From assembly GCF_003590855.1 (NCBI RefSeq), contig NZ_QYUP01000195.1, positions 1-33,307 of the forward strand: a stretch of DNA of 33,307 nucleotides, written 5' to 3'. This document shows positions 17,568-26,388 of the stretch, piece by piece. The stretch is from Massilia cavernae (GTDB lineage: Bacteria; Pseudomonadota; Gammaproteobacteria; Burkholderiales; Burkholderiaceae_D). Within the stretch, counting starts at the first letter, position 1, and each line of letters starts with the position of its first letter. Position numbers and translations under genes: made by a program. The notes under the pieces were generated by a model that saw only the letters and a list, made by a program, of their open reading frames with translations, did not search any database and had not been told where the DNA came from.

Positions 17568-18335
17568 TCACTTCTTGCGCGAGGCCGCAAGCTGGGCCTG
17601 CAGCGCGTCGATGCGTTGATGGTTGTCCTCGGAACCGATATAGGTGCGGAACAACCATTCCTGCACACGCATCGCGCCATCGAGATCCTGGTTCAGCACC
17701 TGGTTCGACAGGCGTTTGGTTTCGGCGAGGCACATGCGGTCGTAGGTCGCCATCTGCCGGGCGATCTCGCCGACCGATGCCAGCAGTTCGCCTTCCGGGA
17801 ACACCTTGCTGACATAGCCCATGCGTTCGGCTTCCTCGGCGCCGTAGATGCGGCCGGTAAGCGCGACTTCCTTGGCGCGGCCAAGTCCGATGATGCGCCA
17901 CAGCGGATCCATGATGGGCGTCAGCGACAGCACGATTTCGCGCTGGCCGAACTTGGCGCGCGTCGAGGCATAACGGATGTCGCACATCAGCGTCAGGTCG
18001 AAGCCGCCGGCGATGGCGGCGCCGCCGACAGCGGCGATCACCGGCTGCGGGCAGAACATGATGGCGCGGTAGGCGCGATGGAAGAGCGCCGTGTAGGCTT
18101 CGTTCGACACCTTTTCCAATTTGCGGATCTCATTGAGATCGAAGCCGGCGGAAAAATACTTCTCGCCGCCGGTGAGAACGATCACGTTCACGTCCTGGCG
18201 TTCGCCAAGGGCGGTAAACGCCGCCGTGACTTCCTCCAGCACGTCAGGCGCCAGCGCGTTGCCTTTGTCGGGGCGGTTGATGGTGATGGTCGCGACCTTG
18301 TCGGCAACGTCGAGCAGCAGATAGCGGTATTCCAT
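17568..18335 (-). CDS. Enoyl-CoA hydratase/isomerase (crotonase) family protein
   Basis: A 255-residue crotonase-fold enzyme acting on acyl-CoA thioesters. The first oxyanion-hole region is KYFSAGFDLNEI (residues 59-70) and the second AAIAGGFDLTLMCD (106-119). At the positions of the two catalytic glutamates of rat hydratase (Glu144 and Glu164) I see Asp113 and Glu133. So one of the pair is conservatively changed; the enzyme may be a hydratase with altered chemistry, or an isomerase. CCGGAG lies 7 bases before the ATG. It follows the 598-residue dehydrogenase by 20 bases and precedes the quinone reductase by 23, so it is clearly inside the operon. The family is certain; the exact reaction is not. 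Confidence 0.9.
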   Translation of the reverse strand: MEYRYLLLDVADKVATITINRPDKGNALAPDVLEEVTAAFTALGERQDVNVIVLTGGEKYFSAGFDLNEIRKLEKVSNEAYTALFHRAYRAIMFCPQPVIAAVGGAAIAGGFDLTLMCDIRYASTRAKFGQREIVLSLTPIMDPLWRIIGLGRAKEVALTGRIYGAEEAERMGYVSKVFPEGELLASVGEIARQMATYDRMCLAETKRLSNQVLNQDLDGAMRVQEWLFRTYIGSEDNHQRIDALQAQLAASRKK

Positions 18336-18355
18336 ATAAGACTCCGGATAGAAAT

Positions 18356-20152
18356 TCAGAACCAGGCATCCTGCATCGTCAGCGGGGTATCTTCGACACC
18401 GGCGAGCAGGTCGAACTGGGGCAAGGTTGCCGGCAGCTCCCAGTTGCAGTAGTAGCGCGCCGCGTGCAGCTTGCCTTGATAGAAGGCACGGTCGCCCTGC
18501 TTAGCGTTCACCAGGCCGCGCTGCGCCGCAAGCGCCTGCTTGAGCCAGATCCAGGCGGCAAGGATGCGGCCGAAGGCGTCCAGGTAGATCGTCGCATTGG
18601 CAAGCGCCCGGTCGGGATCGCTGGACTGCAGCCGCACCAGTTGCGCGGTGACCTTGCCGAGCCGTGCCAGCGGGGTGTCGAAACCATCGGCCAGCGTCGC
18701 CAGTTCGGGAATGTTGCGCGCCTCTTCCAGCGTCGCATCGGCCGCGGCGCGGAACAGCTCGTACGCCGCGCCGGATTGCATCACAACCTTGCGTCCGAGC
18801 AGGTCGATGCCGTGGATAGCTTCTGCCCCTTCGTGGATAGGGTTCAGGCGCTGGTCGCGATAAAGCTGCTCCTGCGGATATTCGCGGATGTAGCCGGACC
18901 CGCCCAGGATCTGGATCGCCATGTCGTTGGAGGCACAGCCGTACTTCGACGACCAGGACTTGACCATCGGTGTGAGCAGGTCGAGTAGGAGACCGGCGTT
19001 GCGCCGCTCCGTTTCGTCCGGATGCGTATGCTGGTCCTCGAACAGCGACGACGCGTACAGGCACATCGCCAGCGCCCCTTCGGCGTAGGCCTTCTGTGCG
19101 AGCAGCATGCGCCGCACATCGGCATGCTGGATCAGCCTGACTTGCGGCGACAGCGGGTCCTTGCAAGAAGGCAGGCGCCCCTGAGGACGCTCGCGCGCAT
19201 ACTCCAGCGTCATCAAATAGGCACGGTAGGCAATGGCAGCCGCGCACAAGCCGATCCCGATGCGCGCCTCGTTCATCATCTGAAACATGTGCGCAAGACC
19301 CTTGCCCGCGTCGCCGACCAGTGTGCCAACCGCGCCGCCACGCTCGCCGAACGAGAGCACGGTCGAGGTCGCATTGCGCCATCCCATCTTGTGCAACAGG
19401 CCGGCCAGTGTGACGTCGTTGCGTGCACCGATGCTGCCATCCTCATTGACCAGGTATTTAGGCACCAGGAACAGGGAGATGCCCTTGACCCCGGCCGGTG
19501 CGCCCTTGATGCGCGCGAGCACCATGTGCACGATGTTGTCGGCAAGGTCGTGGTCACCACCGGAAATGAACATCTTCTGCCCGAACAGGCGGTAGGTGCC
19601 GTCCGGCTGCAATTCCGCGCGCGTGGTGATGTCGCCCAGTGCCGAACCCTGCCCCGGTTCGGTCAAGGCCATCGTGCCCGAGAAGCGGCCGTCGCCCATC
19701 GGCGCCAGGAAGCGCGCCTTCTGTTCCGGCGTGCCGAAACTGCGCAACAGGTTGGCGGAACCGATGCTGAGGAAGGAATACGTGCTGGTCGCGACGTTGG
19801 CGGACTTGAAGTAGGTGATGGCGCTGCGCAGCACCACTTCCGGCATCTGCAGTCCACCTTCGGCCTCGTCCCAATGCGCGGAAAGGAATCCTGCTTGTGC
19901 GAATGCATCCCAGGCCGCCTTGGTTTCCGGCACCAGGTGCACGCGCTCGCCGTCGAAATGCGGTTCGTTCGCGTCGCCCTTTGCCAGATGGGGCGCAAAC
20001 AGTTCTTCCGCAATGTGGCGCGCGGTTTCCAGCGTTGCATCGAAGGTTTCGCGCGCATGCTCGGCGTAGCGCGGCCGCTTGAGCAGCGCTTCGGTATCGA
20101 GGAATTCGTACAGCAGGAATTGCAGGTCGCGGTCGTTGAGCAGAGTGGTCAT
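18356..20152 (-). CDS. Long acyl-CoA dehydrogenase (about 600 residues, DmdC/FadE-like)
   Basis: A 598-residue FAD enzyme that desaturates an acyl-CoA between carbons 2 and 3 and passes electrons to ETF. It has the N-terminal extension of the long subfamily (residues 1-80), the FAD-site sequence GTMALTEPGQGSALGDI near residue 165, and ILGGSGYIREYPQEQLYRD near 415. The catalytic glutamate lies in NPIHEGAEAIHGIDLLGRK. A further helical C-terminal domain takes up the last 130 residues. The subfamily includes 3-methylmercaptopropionyl-CoA dehydrogenase and enzymes for branched or aromatic-substituted chains. It lies 9 bases after the frameshifted dehydrogenase and 20 before the crotonase. Having a long and a short dehydrogenase in one operon suggests two different acyl-CoA substrates along one route. 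Confidence 0.93.
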   Translation of the reverse strand: MTTLLNDRDLQFLLYEFLDTEALLKRPRYAEHARETFDATLETARHIAEELFAPHLAKGDANEPHFDGERVHLVPETKAAWDAFAQAGFLSAHWDEAEGGLQMPEVVLRSAITYFKSANVATSTYSFLSIGSANLLRSFGTPEQKARFLAPMGDGRFSGTMALTEPGQGSALGDITTRAELQPDGTYRLFGQKMFISGGDHDLADNIVHMVLARIKGAPAGVKGISLFLVPKYLVNEDGSIGARNDVTLAGLLHKMGWRNATSTVLSFGERGGAVGTLVGDAGKGLAHMFQMMNEARIGIGLCAAAIAYRAYLMTLEYARERPQGRLPSCKDPLSPQVRLIQHADVRRMLLAQKAYAEGALAMCLYASSLFEDQHTHPDETERRNAGLLLDLLTPMVKSWSSKYGCASNDMAIQILGGSGYIREYPQEQLYRDQRLNPIHEGAEAIHGIDLLGRKVVMQSGAAYELFRAAADATLEEARNIPELATLADGFDTPLARLGKVTAQLVRLQSSDPDRALANATIYLDAFGRILAAWIWLKQALAAQRGLVNAKQGDRAFYQGKLHAARYYCNWELPATLPQFDLLAGVEDTPLTMQDAWF

Positions 20153-20161
20153 GGTCGAATA

Positions 20162-21303
20162 TTACAAATTGCGCGAAATGATCAGTTTCTGGATATGGCT
20201 GGTGCCTTCGTAAATCTTGGTCACACGCACATCGCGGTAATAGCGCTCGACCGCGAAGTCGTTGACGTAGCCGTAGCCGCCGTGGACTTGCAAGGCATCC
20301 GAGCACACTTCTTCCGCCATTTCGCTGGCAAACAGTTTCGCCATCGACGCTTCCTTACCGCAGGGAATACCGGCTTCGCACAGGCGCGCCGCATGGATCA
20401 TGAACTGGCGTGCCACATCGACCTTGGTCGCCATGTCGGCGAGGTCGAAGGCTACGCCCTGCAACTTGATGATCGGCGCGCCGTAGGCTTCGCGTTCTTT
20501 CGCGTATCGCACCGCGGCTTCCAAAGCAGCGCGCGCAGTACCGATGGCCACTGCGGCAATGGCCACCCGCCCTCGGACAAGCCGCTCATGATCTTCTTGT
20601 AGCCGCTGCCCTCGTCGCCGACCAGGTTCTCCACCGGCACGCGGAAGTCGTCGAGCTGGATCGCGGCGACATGCGCCGAACGCTGGCCCAGCTTGTGTTC
20701 AACACGCGTCACCTTGTAACCCGGTTCGCCCGGATCGATGATGAACATGCTGGCGCCGTTCTTTCCCGCGGCCTTGTCGGTAACCGACAGCGCGATGCCC
20801 ACGCCGGCGTGGTTGCCGTTGGAGATGAACTGCTTGCTGCCATTCAAAACATAATGCGAGCCGTCGCGCCGCGCGGTGGTGCGGAAGGCGGCGGTATCCG
20901 AACCGGCATGCGGCTCGCTCAGCAGGAAGGCGCCGATCTTTTCACCGGAAGCCAGTGCCGGCAGGTACTTGCGCTTCTGCGCCTCGGTACCGTCCTTGGC
21001 GATGGCGAAGCCGGCGGAGTTGTGCACGTGGATGAGGGTGGCAAATCCGGTATCGGCAGCGGCAAATTCTTCGATGGCGAGGCAATACTCGACGAAGCTC
21101 GCACCGGCGCCGCCATACTCCTCCGGAATCAGCATGCCGAGGAAGCCGAGTTCGGCCACGGCATTCAATTCGTCACGCGGCCATTCGCCGGTGCGGTCTC
21201 GTTCGGCGGCCGTGGGGGCCACCACTTCCATCGCCACTTTGCGGGCGGAATCACGAATCATGACTTCCTGTTCGCTCAGGAAGGCTGCTGTTGTATCACT
21301 CAT
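20162..21303 (-). CDS. Short acyl-CoA dehydrogenase, one frameshift
   Basis: An approximately 380-residue dehydrogenase of the short-chain/butyryl type, FAD-dependent and coupled to ETF. The first frame runs from MSDTTAAFLSEQEVMIRD through LSEPHAGSDTAAF to KKIMSGLSEG. The second continues VAIAAVAIGTARAAL through IHGGYGYVNDFAVERYYRD to IYEGTSHIQKLIISRNL, with the catalytic glutamate in IYEGT. The break is in the C-rich stretch 20566-20572 (G-rich on the coding strand); one added base restores SEGRVAIAAVAIG, matching SEGRIGIAAVAVG in the paralogue at 29394-30539. AGAGGAAA precedes the ATG. The two paralogues look about 70 percent identical by eye. If the break is real, the intact paralogue may cover its role. 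Confidence 0.9.
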
Positions 21304-21640
21304 TGTTTCCTCTTAAATCGGGCTGCATGCTAGGGGACTCATGGCCTCAAGCATGGCGGTTCCCTGCGCGAGCCTACGCCCCTCCCTTTGGGGGGGCGGC
21401 GGCGAATCGATCAGGTAAGGAGTGAGCGGATTGGCGACAAGCCGCCGCGCAGGGAGCTCATACATGGTGAGCGACCAGAACGCGGCGGGCGGTGTGTCAT
21501 GACGCGATGCGCAGCCTATGGCGATCGCCAGGCCCATTGAGCCGCTGGTGGCGATCGGTGTCGTCAGCTGGCTGGAAAATGAAACGATGGAGCGGCGGCC
21601 GGCGAAAGACATATCGCCAGCGGCCATGACGGATATTGAA
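21304..21640. other. Gap inside the beta-oxidation operon, with a GC-rich palindrome
   Basis: 337 bases separate the end of the acyl-CoA ligase from the next dehydrogenase, by far the largest gap in this operon. GCCCCTCCC (21378-21386) followed by TTT and a G run (21390-21396) is another member of the palindrome family. An open frame on the minus strand crosses the gap but overlaps the ligase end and shows no recognisable protein. The gap may hold an internal promoter, or a partial terminator that tunes expression of the downstream genes. Confidence 0.45.
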
Positions 21641-23215
21641 TCAACGCTTACGCGACGCGGCGCGGCCCCTGTCCTTCCAGTACTTGTCACGCACCGCCCG
21701 ACGCAGCACCTTGCCGACTACGCTGACTGGCAGCGCATCGACAAACACAACGGTCTTGGGCGCCTTGACGCCGCCGAGCATGCCTTTGACGTGCAGGATC
21801 AGGGCTTCGGCGCTCACTTCCTCGCCGGCCTTGAGCTTCACCTCGGCGTGCAGGGCCTCGCCCCATTCATCGTGAGGTATTCCGACCACCGCCGCCATCG
21901 ACACGGCCGGATGCGAGCTCAGTGCGGTTTCCACTTCGATCGCGTAGACGTTGAAGCCGCCCGTGATGACCATATCCTTCTTGCGGTCGACCAGGTAGAC
22001 GAAGCCATCCTTGTCGAGGTAACCCAGGTCGCCCGATTTCCAGAAGCCGTTCTCGAATTCCGCCGCCGTGCCTTCCGGGTTGTTGTGGTAGCCCGAGATG
22101 ACGCCGCGGCAGCGGACCCAGATCTCGCCGGTTCCGCTTGACACTTCCTTTCCCTCGTCGTCGACGATCATCACTTCCACGCCAGGCTGGATCCGGCCGG
22201 CAGACCCAAGCTGGGCGTCGGTCGCCGTGAGATGATCGCTTTTTCCGAGCAGGCCGATGGTCTGCAGGCATTCGGTCGAACCGTAGAATTGGAGGAACAC
22301 GTTGCCGAAGCGTTGTCGCGCTTGCCTGAGCTTGGTCGGACTCATCGGTGCTCCGCCGTAGGCAATGCTGCGAAGCGAAGACAGGTCGTAGGTGGTGGCT
22401 TCCGGCATTTCGAGCAAACGGTAAATCAGTGTCGGCAGCAGCAAGGTCATCGTGACCTTTTCGGCCTCGATGTTCTTGCACATCAATGCCAGGTCCGGGA
22501 CGTTTTGCGTCAGCGTGCAGGCGCCGCGGAACAGCGTTGCCAGTACCCCGAATCCGGAGCCGTGGCTGATCGGCGCCATGTGCAGGAAACGCGTATCGTT
22601 GAGCTGGAACTGGTCGGCTTCCATGAACATGGAATCCCTGCATGCCAGCCAGTTGTCCATCGTGTACTGGGCGCACTTGCTTTTGCCAGTGGTACCGCCG
22701 GTGAAGCGATACACCAGGATGTCCTTGCGCGTATCGCTTTCGACACCCGGATTGGCGTCGGCCACGCCATCGAGCAGGTCCCAGAAGTACAGCAAGCCGT
22801 CGCGCCCGGCGGGCGGCGGATCCATGCACACCAGCGTGACGCCTTGTGCACGCAGGGCGTCGTAATAGCGGTCGAGCAGCGCGGTCTCGATAAACACCAC
22901 CTTCGGACGCATGTACTCGACCTGCCGGCAGTGTTCCTCGAACGAATCGCGGAAATTGGCGTAAGCGACGGCCGCCTCCCCTTTGAGCGCGGTCCAGACA
23001 TGCATCAGCGACATGTTGTCGTTCTCGAGGATACAAAGGTAAACGTCGCCGCGGCGCAGTTGCAGACGCTCGCGCATCATGTTCACAATGCGGTTGGTGA
23101 GCGAATGGAACTCACGATAGTTGTAGCGGCGATTGCGCTCGATATTGACCAGCGCCTCGCAGTCGCCGAAACGCAGGGCAAGATTGCCCATCAATCGTGC
23201 GAAATTCGTTTTCAT
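21641..23215 (-). CDS. AMP-dependent acyl-CoA synthetase/ligase
   Basis: A 524-residue ANL-superfamily enzyme that activates a carboxylic acid with ATP to its CoA thioester. The phosphate-binding loop FTGGTTGKSK is at residues 171-180. QFYGSTECLQ and GEIWVRCRG follow, the hinge motif is GFVYLVDRKKDMVITGG, and the catalytic lysine lies in SVVGKVLRRAV near the end. AAAGGAG stands 6 bases before the ATG. The acid chain cannot be set from sequence; relatives act on medium-chain, branched, aromatic or cyclic acids. It lies between the SDR gene (121 bases upstream) and the short dehydrogenase. It should be the entry step of the operon. Two palindromes lie just upstream in the leader. Confidence 0.93.
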   Translation of the reverse strand: MKTNFARLMGNLALRFGDCEALVNIERNRRYNYREFHSLTNRIVNMMRERLQLRRGDVYLCILENDNMSLMHVWTALKGEAAVAYANFRDSFEEHCRQVEYMRPKVVFIETALLDRYYDALRAQGVTLVCMDPPPAGRDGLLYFWDLLDGVADANPGVESDTRKDILVYRFTGGTTGKSKCAQYTMDNWLACRDSMFMEADQFQLNDTRFLHMAPISHGSGFGVLATLFRGACTLTQNVPDLALMCKNIEAEKVTMTLLLPTLIYRLLEMPEATTYDLSSLRSIAYGGAPMSPTKLRQARQRFGNVFLQFYGSTECLQTIGLLGKSDHLTATDAQLGSAGRIQPGVEVMIVDDEGKEVSSGTGEIWVRCRGVISGYHNNPEGTAAEFENGFWKSGDLGYLDKDGFVYLVDRKKDMVITGGFNVYAIEVETALSSHPAVSMAAVVGIPHDEWGEALHAEVKLKAGEEVSAEALILHVKGMLGGVKAPKTVVFVDALPVSVVGKVLRRAVRDKYWKDRGRAASRKR

Positions 23216-23245
23216 CTTGGTCTCCTTTCCTTATTCTTTGCCGTC

Positions 23246-23257
23246 GGGCACGTGCCC
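23246..23257. promoter_or_regulatory. 12-bp perfect palindrome before the acyl-CoA ligase
   Basis: GGGCACGTGCCC is a perfect palindrome 31 to 42 bases upstream of the ligase ATG on the minus strand. It could be a protein-binding operator, or a hairpin in the leader between the SDR and ligase genes. Its role is unproven. Confidence 0.4.
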
Positions 23258-23274
23258 ATGTCGTAATAGTAAGA

Positions 23275-23303
23275 CCATGCCATAATCCGGAGCAATGGCA
23301 TGG
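23275..23303. promoter_or_regulatory. 9-bp inverted repeat between the SDR and ligase genes
   Basis: CCATGCCAT (23275-23283) and ATGGCATGG (23295-23303) form a perfect inverted repeat with an 11-base spacer. It lies after the SDR stop and before the ligase. The spacing suits either an operator for a dimeric regulator or an RNA stem affecting the downstream message. Confidence 0.4.
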
Positions 23304-23336
23304 ACACCTCGCCCAGGCTTTTTCTTCGGTTGGTTC

Positions 23337-24251
23337 TTAAACCTTCAAACCCTTCATCGCGGTCTCGACGAAGACGGCGACTTGCTGGTTGGCTTCCTCA
23401 CGCGGCACCGCCGTGCTCCAGTCGGCAATCTGATCGAAACGCGCCGCGATAGCGTCCGCCGACAACTCCTTGTCTGCAATGTACACCGGCGTGGTTTCTT
23501 CCATGCGTATCGTCGAGAACACACCGCCGCCCGCACCCAGGATCAGCTTGGTCGGCGCCTGCTCGCTCACCAGGTACAGCGCGCCCGGCGTCACTTGCTC
23601 CGGACGAATCGCCTTCAACAGCGGTTCCGGCATCACGTCGGACGTCATGCGCGTGGCCGCGATCGGCGCCAGCGTATTGACGCGAATGCCGTACTTCGAA
23701 CCTTCAATGGAGAGCATGTTCATCAGCCCCACCACCGCCATCTTGGCCGCACCGTAGTTGGCCTGGCCGAAGTTGCCGAACAGCGCCGCGGCCGAGGTCG
23801 TCATGAGAATACGGCCGTAGTTCTGCTCGCGCATGATGTCCCACACCACCTTGGTGCAGTTGGCCGAACCGGTCAGGTGCACGTCCATCACCGCCTTGAA
23901 GTCGGCCATTTCCATCTTCGAGAAGGTCTTGTCGCGTAGGATGCCGGCGTTGTTGATCAGGATGTCGATGCGGCCGAAGGCTTCCATGGCTTGGGCGGCC
24001 ATGGCTTGCACTTGCTCGAAGTCGGCGACGTTGGCGCCGTTGGCGATCGCTTCGCCGCCGGCCTTCCTGATTTCCTCGACCACGGCCAGCGCCGCGTCCG
24101 AGGACGCACCGCCCTTGCCGTCGCGGCTGCCGCCGAAGTCGTTGATCACGACCTTGGCGCCGAGCCTGGCCAGTTCCAGCGCGTGAATGCGGCCCAGGCC
24201 GTTGCCGGCGCCCGTCACAATGGCCACACGGCCGTCAAAGCGAATTGTCAT
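23337..24251 (-). CDS. Short-chain dehydrogenase, MFE-2-type 3-hydroxyacyl-CoA dehydrogenase
   Basis: A 304-residue NAD(P)-dependent SDR. The cofactor loop TGAGNGLG is at residues 13-20, NNAG at 100-103, and the catalytic Ser153, Tyr166 and Lys170 are all present. The long C-terminal part and the sequence INDFGGSRDGKGGASSDAA resemble the dehydrogenase unit of peroxisomal multifunctional enzyme type 2. That enzyme oxidises 3-hydroxyacyl-CoA to 3-ketoacyl-CoA and is often used for branched or steroid-like chains. AGGGAG precedes the ATG by 7 bases. It lies 57 bases after the thiolase gene, which fits successive oxidation and cleavage steps. Confidence 0.9.
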   Translation of the reverse strand: MTIRFDGRVAIVTGAGNGLGRIHALELARLGAKVVINDFGGSRDGKGGASSDAALAVVEEIRKAGGEAIANGANVADFEQVQAMAAQAMEAFGRIDILINNAGILRDKTFSKMEMADFKAVMDVHLTGSANCTKVVWDIMREQNYGRILMTTSAAALFGNFGQANYGAAKMAVVGLMNMLSIEGSKYGIRVNTLAPIAATRMTSDVMPEPLLKAIRPEQVTPGALYLVSEQAPTKLILGAGGGVFSTIRMEETTPVYIADKELSADAIAARFDQIADWSTAVPREEANQQVAVFVETAMKGLKV

Positions 24252-24308
24252 GGTATCTCCCTAAAGTCAAATTGAATGAATCATTAAAGTAATGCTGGCT
24301 GGACTGGG

Positions 24309-25553
24309 TCAGGCGCGGGCGAAAATGCCGACGTGTTCAGTGGATTCTTCCACGCGCCACAGGCCGCCGCCGTTGCCCTGCAGCGCAATGCGCGCGCCTT
24401 CGACCTGGCGCTTGAAGCAGTTTCCGCGCAGCTGCTCCACCAGTTCGAAGATCTGGCCGATGCCGGTGGCGCCGATCGGATGGCCCTTCGATTCCAGCCC
24501 GCCCGACGGATTGATGGGCAGCCTGCCGCCCAGGGTGGACTCGCCACGCTCGGCCATCACGCCGGACTGGCCCGGCTCGCACAGGCCCAGCGCTTCGACC
24601 GACAGCAATTCACCGATCGCGGTGGCGTCGTGGATTTCGGCGACATCGATGTCTTCCGGGCCGATACCCGCCTGTTCGTAGGCTGCCTTGCCCGCCAGAT
24701 GGGTGCAGCCCTTGTTGAAATCGGCGGCGTCGCGCGCCGAGGCCGAACGCACCACCGAGGCCAGTACCTTGATCGCGCGGTTCTTGTTGAATCCGTATTT
24801 CTTCAACGCCGACTCGGTGCACAGGATAGCCGCGGCCGCACCGTCGGAAATCGGCGAGCACATCGGCAGCGTGATCGGATAGGTGATCGGCGGCGCGGCG
24901 AGGATCTCGTCGATGCTCATCGCGTTGCGGTACTGCGAACGTTCATTGTGCACCGAATGGCCATGGTTCTTGGAGGACACGGCGGCCAGCTGGCGCTGGG
25001 TGATGCCGAAACGCTCCATCAGGCCGCCGCGGCCCAGTGCCGCGTACACGTCCATGAACGGGCTGTAGGACTTGGGCGACTGGGAACCTTCCGGCGGCAC
25101 GATGCCCTTGCCCATGGCGGCCAGGTAGTTCTTGTTGTCTTCGAAAGTCTCGATGTCCCAGGCCGACTCGAAGGCCGAGAACATCTTCGCCTTGTCGGAA
25201 TAAAACATCTTTTCCGCCCCCACGGCGAGCACCACGTCGGCCGCCCCGGCCTTCAGTTGGGTGACCGCCAGGTTGAACGCATGGCTGGATGACGCGCACG
25301 CGCCTTCGATATTGAAGATCGGAATACTGTCCAGCCCCAGCGGCAGCAGCGCCACCTGGCCGCGGATCATGTGCTGGCCGTCGAAATGTCCTTGCGTGCA
25401 GTTGCCGTAGAACGCAGCCTGGATATGCTTGCGGTTGCAATCGGCATCCTTCAGCGCGTCTTCCACCGCCCACGCGGTCAGTTGCTTGACGGTTTTGTCG
25501 GCGTGGCGGCCAAATGGCGTCATGCCGACGCCAACGATGTAAATGTTTTCCAT
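24309..25553 (-). CDS. Thiolase family protein (SCP-x-like acetyl-CoA acyltransferase)
   Basis: A 414-residue thiolase that cleaves 3-ketoacyl-CoA with CoA, releasing acetyl-CoA or propionyl-CoA. The nucleophile Cys86 lies in NIEGACASSSHAFN. The histidine sequence AEIHDATAIGE and the C-terminal GLESKGHPIGATG complete the active site. The overall pattern fits the SCP-x type used for branched or bulky chains more than FadA. The ATG at 25553 is chosen because it starts the conserved MENIYIVGVGMTPFGR; the reading frame continues upstream without similarity and only a weak ribosome site is visible. The crotonase is 37 bases upstream and the SDR 57 bases downstream. Confidence 0.92.
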   Translation of the reverse strand: MENIYIVGVGMTPFGRHADKTVKQLTAWAVEDALKDADCNRKHIQAAFYGNCTQGHFDGQHMIRGQVALLPLGLDSIPIFNIEGACASSSHAFNLAVTQLKAGAADVVLAVGAEKMFYSDKAKMFSAFESAWDIETFEDNKNYLAAMGKGIVPPEGSQSPKSYSPFMDVYAALGRGGLMERFGITQRQLAAVSSKNHGHSVHNERSQYRNAMSIDEILAAPPITYPITLPMCSPISDGAAAAILCTESALKKYGFNKNRAIKVLASVVRSASARDAADFNKGCTHLAGKAAYEQAGIGPEDIDVAEIHDATAIGELLSVEALGLCEPGQSGVMAERGESTLGGRLPINPSGGLESKGHPIGATGIGQIFELVEQLRGNCFKRQVEGARIALQGNGGGLWRVEESTEHVGIFARA

Positions 25554-25590
25554 GAGAGGTCCGGTCTGTGTTTGAAAGTTAAGCGGCGAA

Positions 25591-26370
25591 TCAATAACCC
25601 TTGAATTCAGGCTGGCGCTTTTCGGCGAACGCGCGCAGGCCTTCGGCAATGTCGTAGGAGCGTTGATGGTTGCGCAGCGCCAGCACTTCGTGGCGCAGCG
25701 CATCGGCCACCGTCTTGTCGGCTGCTTCGTTGGCCACTTTCTTCATGTTGCGCAACACCAGCGGGCTCTTCTTGGCCAGTTTGTCGCCGATGGCTTGCGC
25801 GCGCGCGACCAGTTCGCCATCGGCCACCACTTCGCTGACCAGGCCGTAGGTCTTCATGTCGGCCGCCGGCAAGGCGTCGCCGGTAAACAGCAAGTACATC
25901 GCGATGTTGTGCGGAATCTTGCGCGGCAACACCGCAGCGCCGCCGCCGCCCGGGAAGACGCCGAAGTTCGAATGCGCATCGCCGAACTTGGCGCTTTGCG
26001 CGGCGATCACGAAGTCGCAGCACAGCACCGCTTCCATGCCGCCGGCCAGCGCCAGGCCGTTGACGGCGGCGATGACCGGTTTCGGGAAGGCGCGCAGCAG
26101 GTCGAAGAACACGATGATCGTGTCCAGGAAATCAGGTTCGCCCGGCGGCGGGGCCCCACCGGCGGCCGCCTTGAGGTCGGCGCCGGCGCAGAAGGCCGGA
26201 CCGGTGCCGGTCAGCACCACCACGCGCACTGCATCGTCGTCTTGCCAGGCGCGCAGCTGCGCGCTCATGTCGACGAACATGTCGCGGCTCAGGGCATTCA
26301 TCGCCTTGGGGCGGGTCAAGGTGATCCAGCCGACCTGGCCCTTCACTTCAAAAGAAACGGATTCGCTCAA
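25591..26370 (-). CDS. Enoyl-CoA hydratase/isomerase (crotonase) family protein, first gene of the operon
   Basis: A crotonase of 259 residues from the preferred TTG start at 26370. The oxyanion-hole sequences are FCAGADLKAA (60-69) and ALAGGMEAVLCCDF (107-120). At the positions of the two catalytic glutamates of hydratase it has Glu113 and, by simple alignment, His133 (FGDAHSNFGVFPGG), so the second is missing. An ATG at 26388 is in frame, but only the TTG has a ribosome site at the right distance: GAGGAG ends 6 bases before it. The protein then starts like relatives, MSESVSFEVKGQVGWITL. It is the promoter-proximal gene of the operon and is divergent from the LAL regulator. The reaction may be hydration or another crotonase-fold reaction. 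Confidence 0.88.
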   Translation of the reverse strand: MSESVSFEVKGQVGWITLTRPKAMNALSRDMFVDMSAQLRAWQDDDAVRVVVLTGTGPAFCAGADLKAAAGGAPPPGEPDFLDTIIVFFDLLRAFPKPVIAAVNGLALAGGMEAVLCCDFVIAAQSAKFGDAHSNFGVFPGGGGAAVLPRKIPHNIAMYLLFTGDALPAADMKTYGLVSEVVADGELVARAQAIGDKLAKKSPLVLRNMKKVANEAADKTVADALRHEVLALRNHQRSYDIAEGLRAFAEKRQPEFKGY

Positions 26371-26376
26371 CTTATT

Positions 26377-26382
26377 CTCCTC
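26377..26382 (-). promoter_or_regulatory. Ribosome binding site that selects a TTG start
   Basis: GAGGAG on the minus strand lies 6 bases before TTG 26370-26368. The upstream ATG (26388) would place this sequence inside the coding region and has no purine-rich site of its own. This supports a TTG start for the operon's first gene. Confidence 0.65.
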
Positions 26383-26388
26383 AATCAT

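Noticed and set aside
19022..20602. A 526-codon plus-strand frame opposite the acyl-CoA dehydrogenases
   Set aside because: The composition is that of an antisense shadow and it spans the junction of two real minus-strand genes.
21313..21690. A 125-codon minus-strand frame in the operon gap
   Set aside because: It overlaps the ligase end, has no visible ribosome site, and its translation includes the GC-rich palindrome (SPPPPQREGR), a sign of intergenic DNA.
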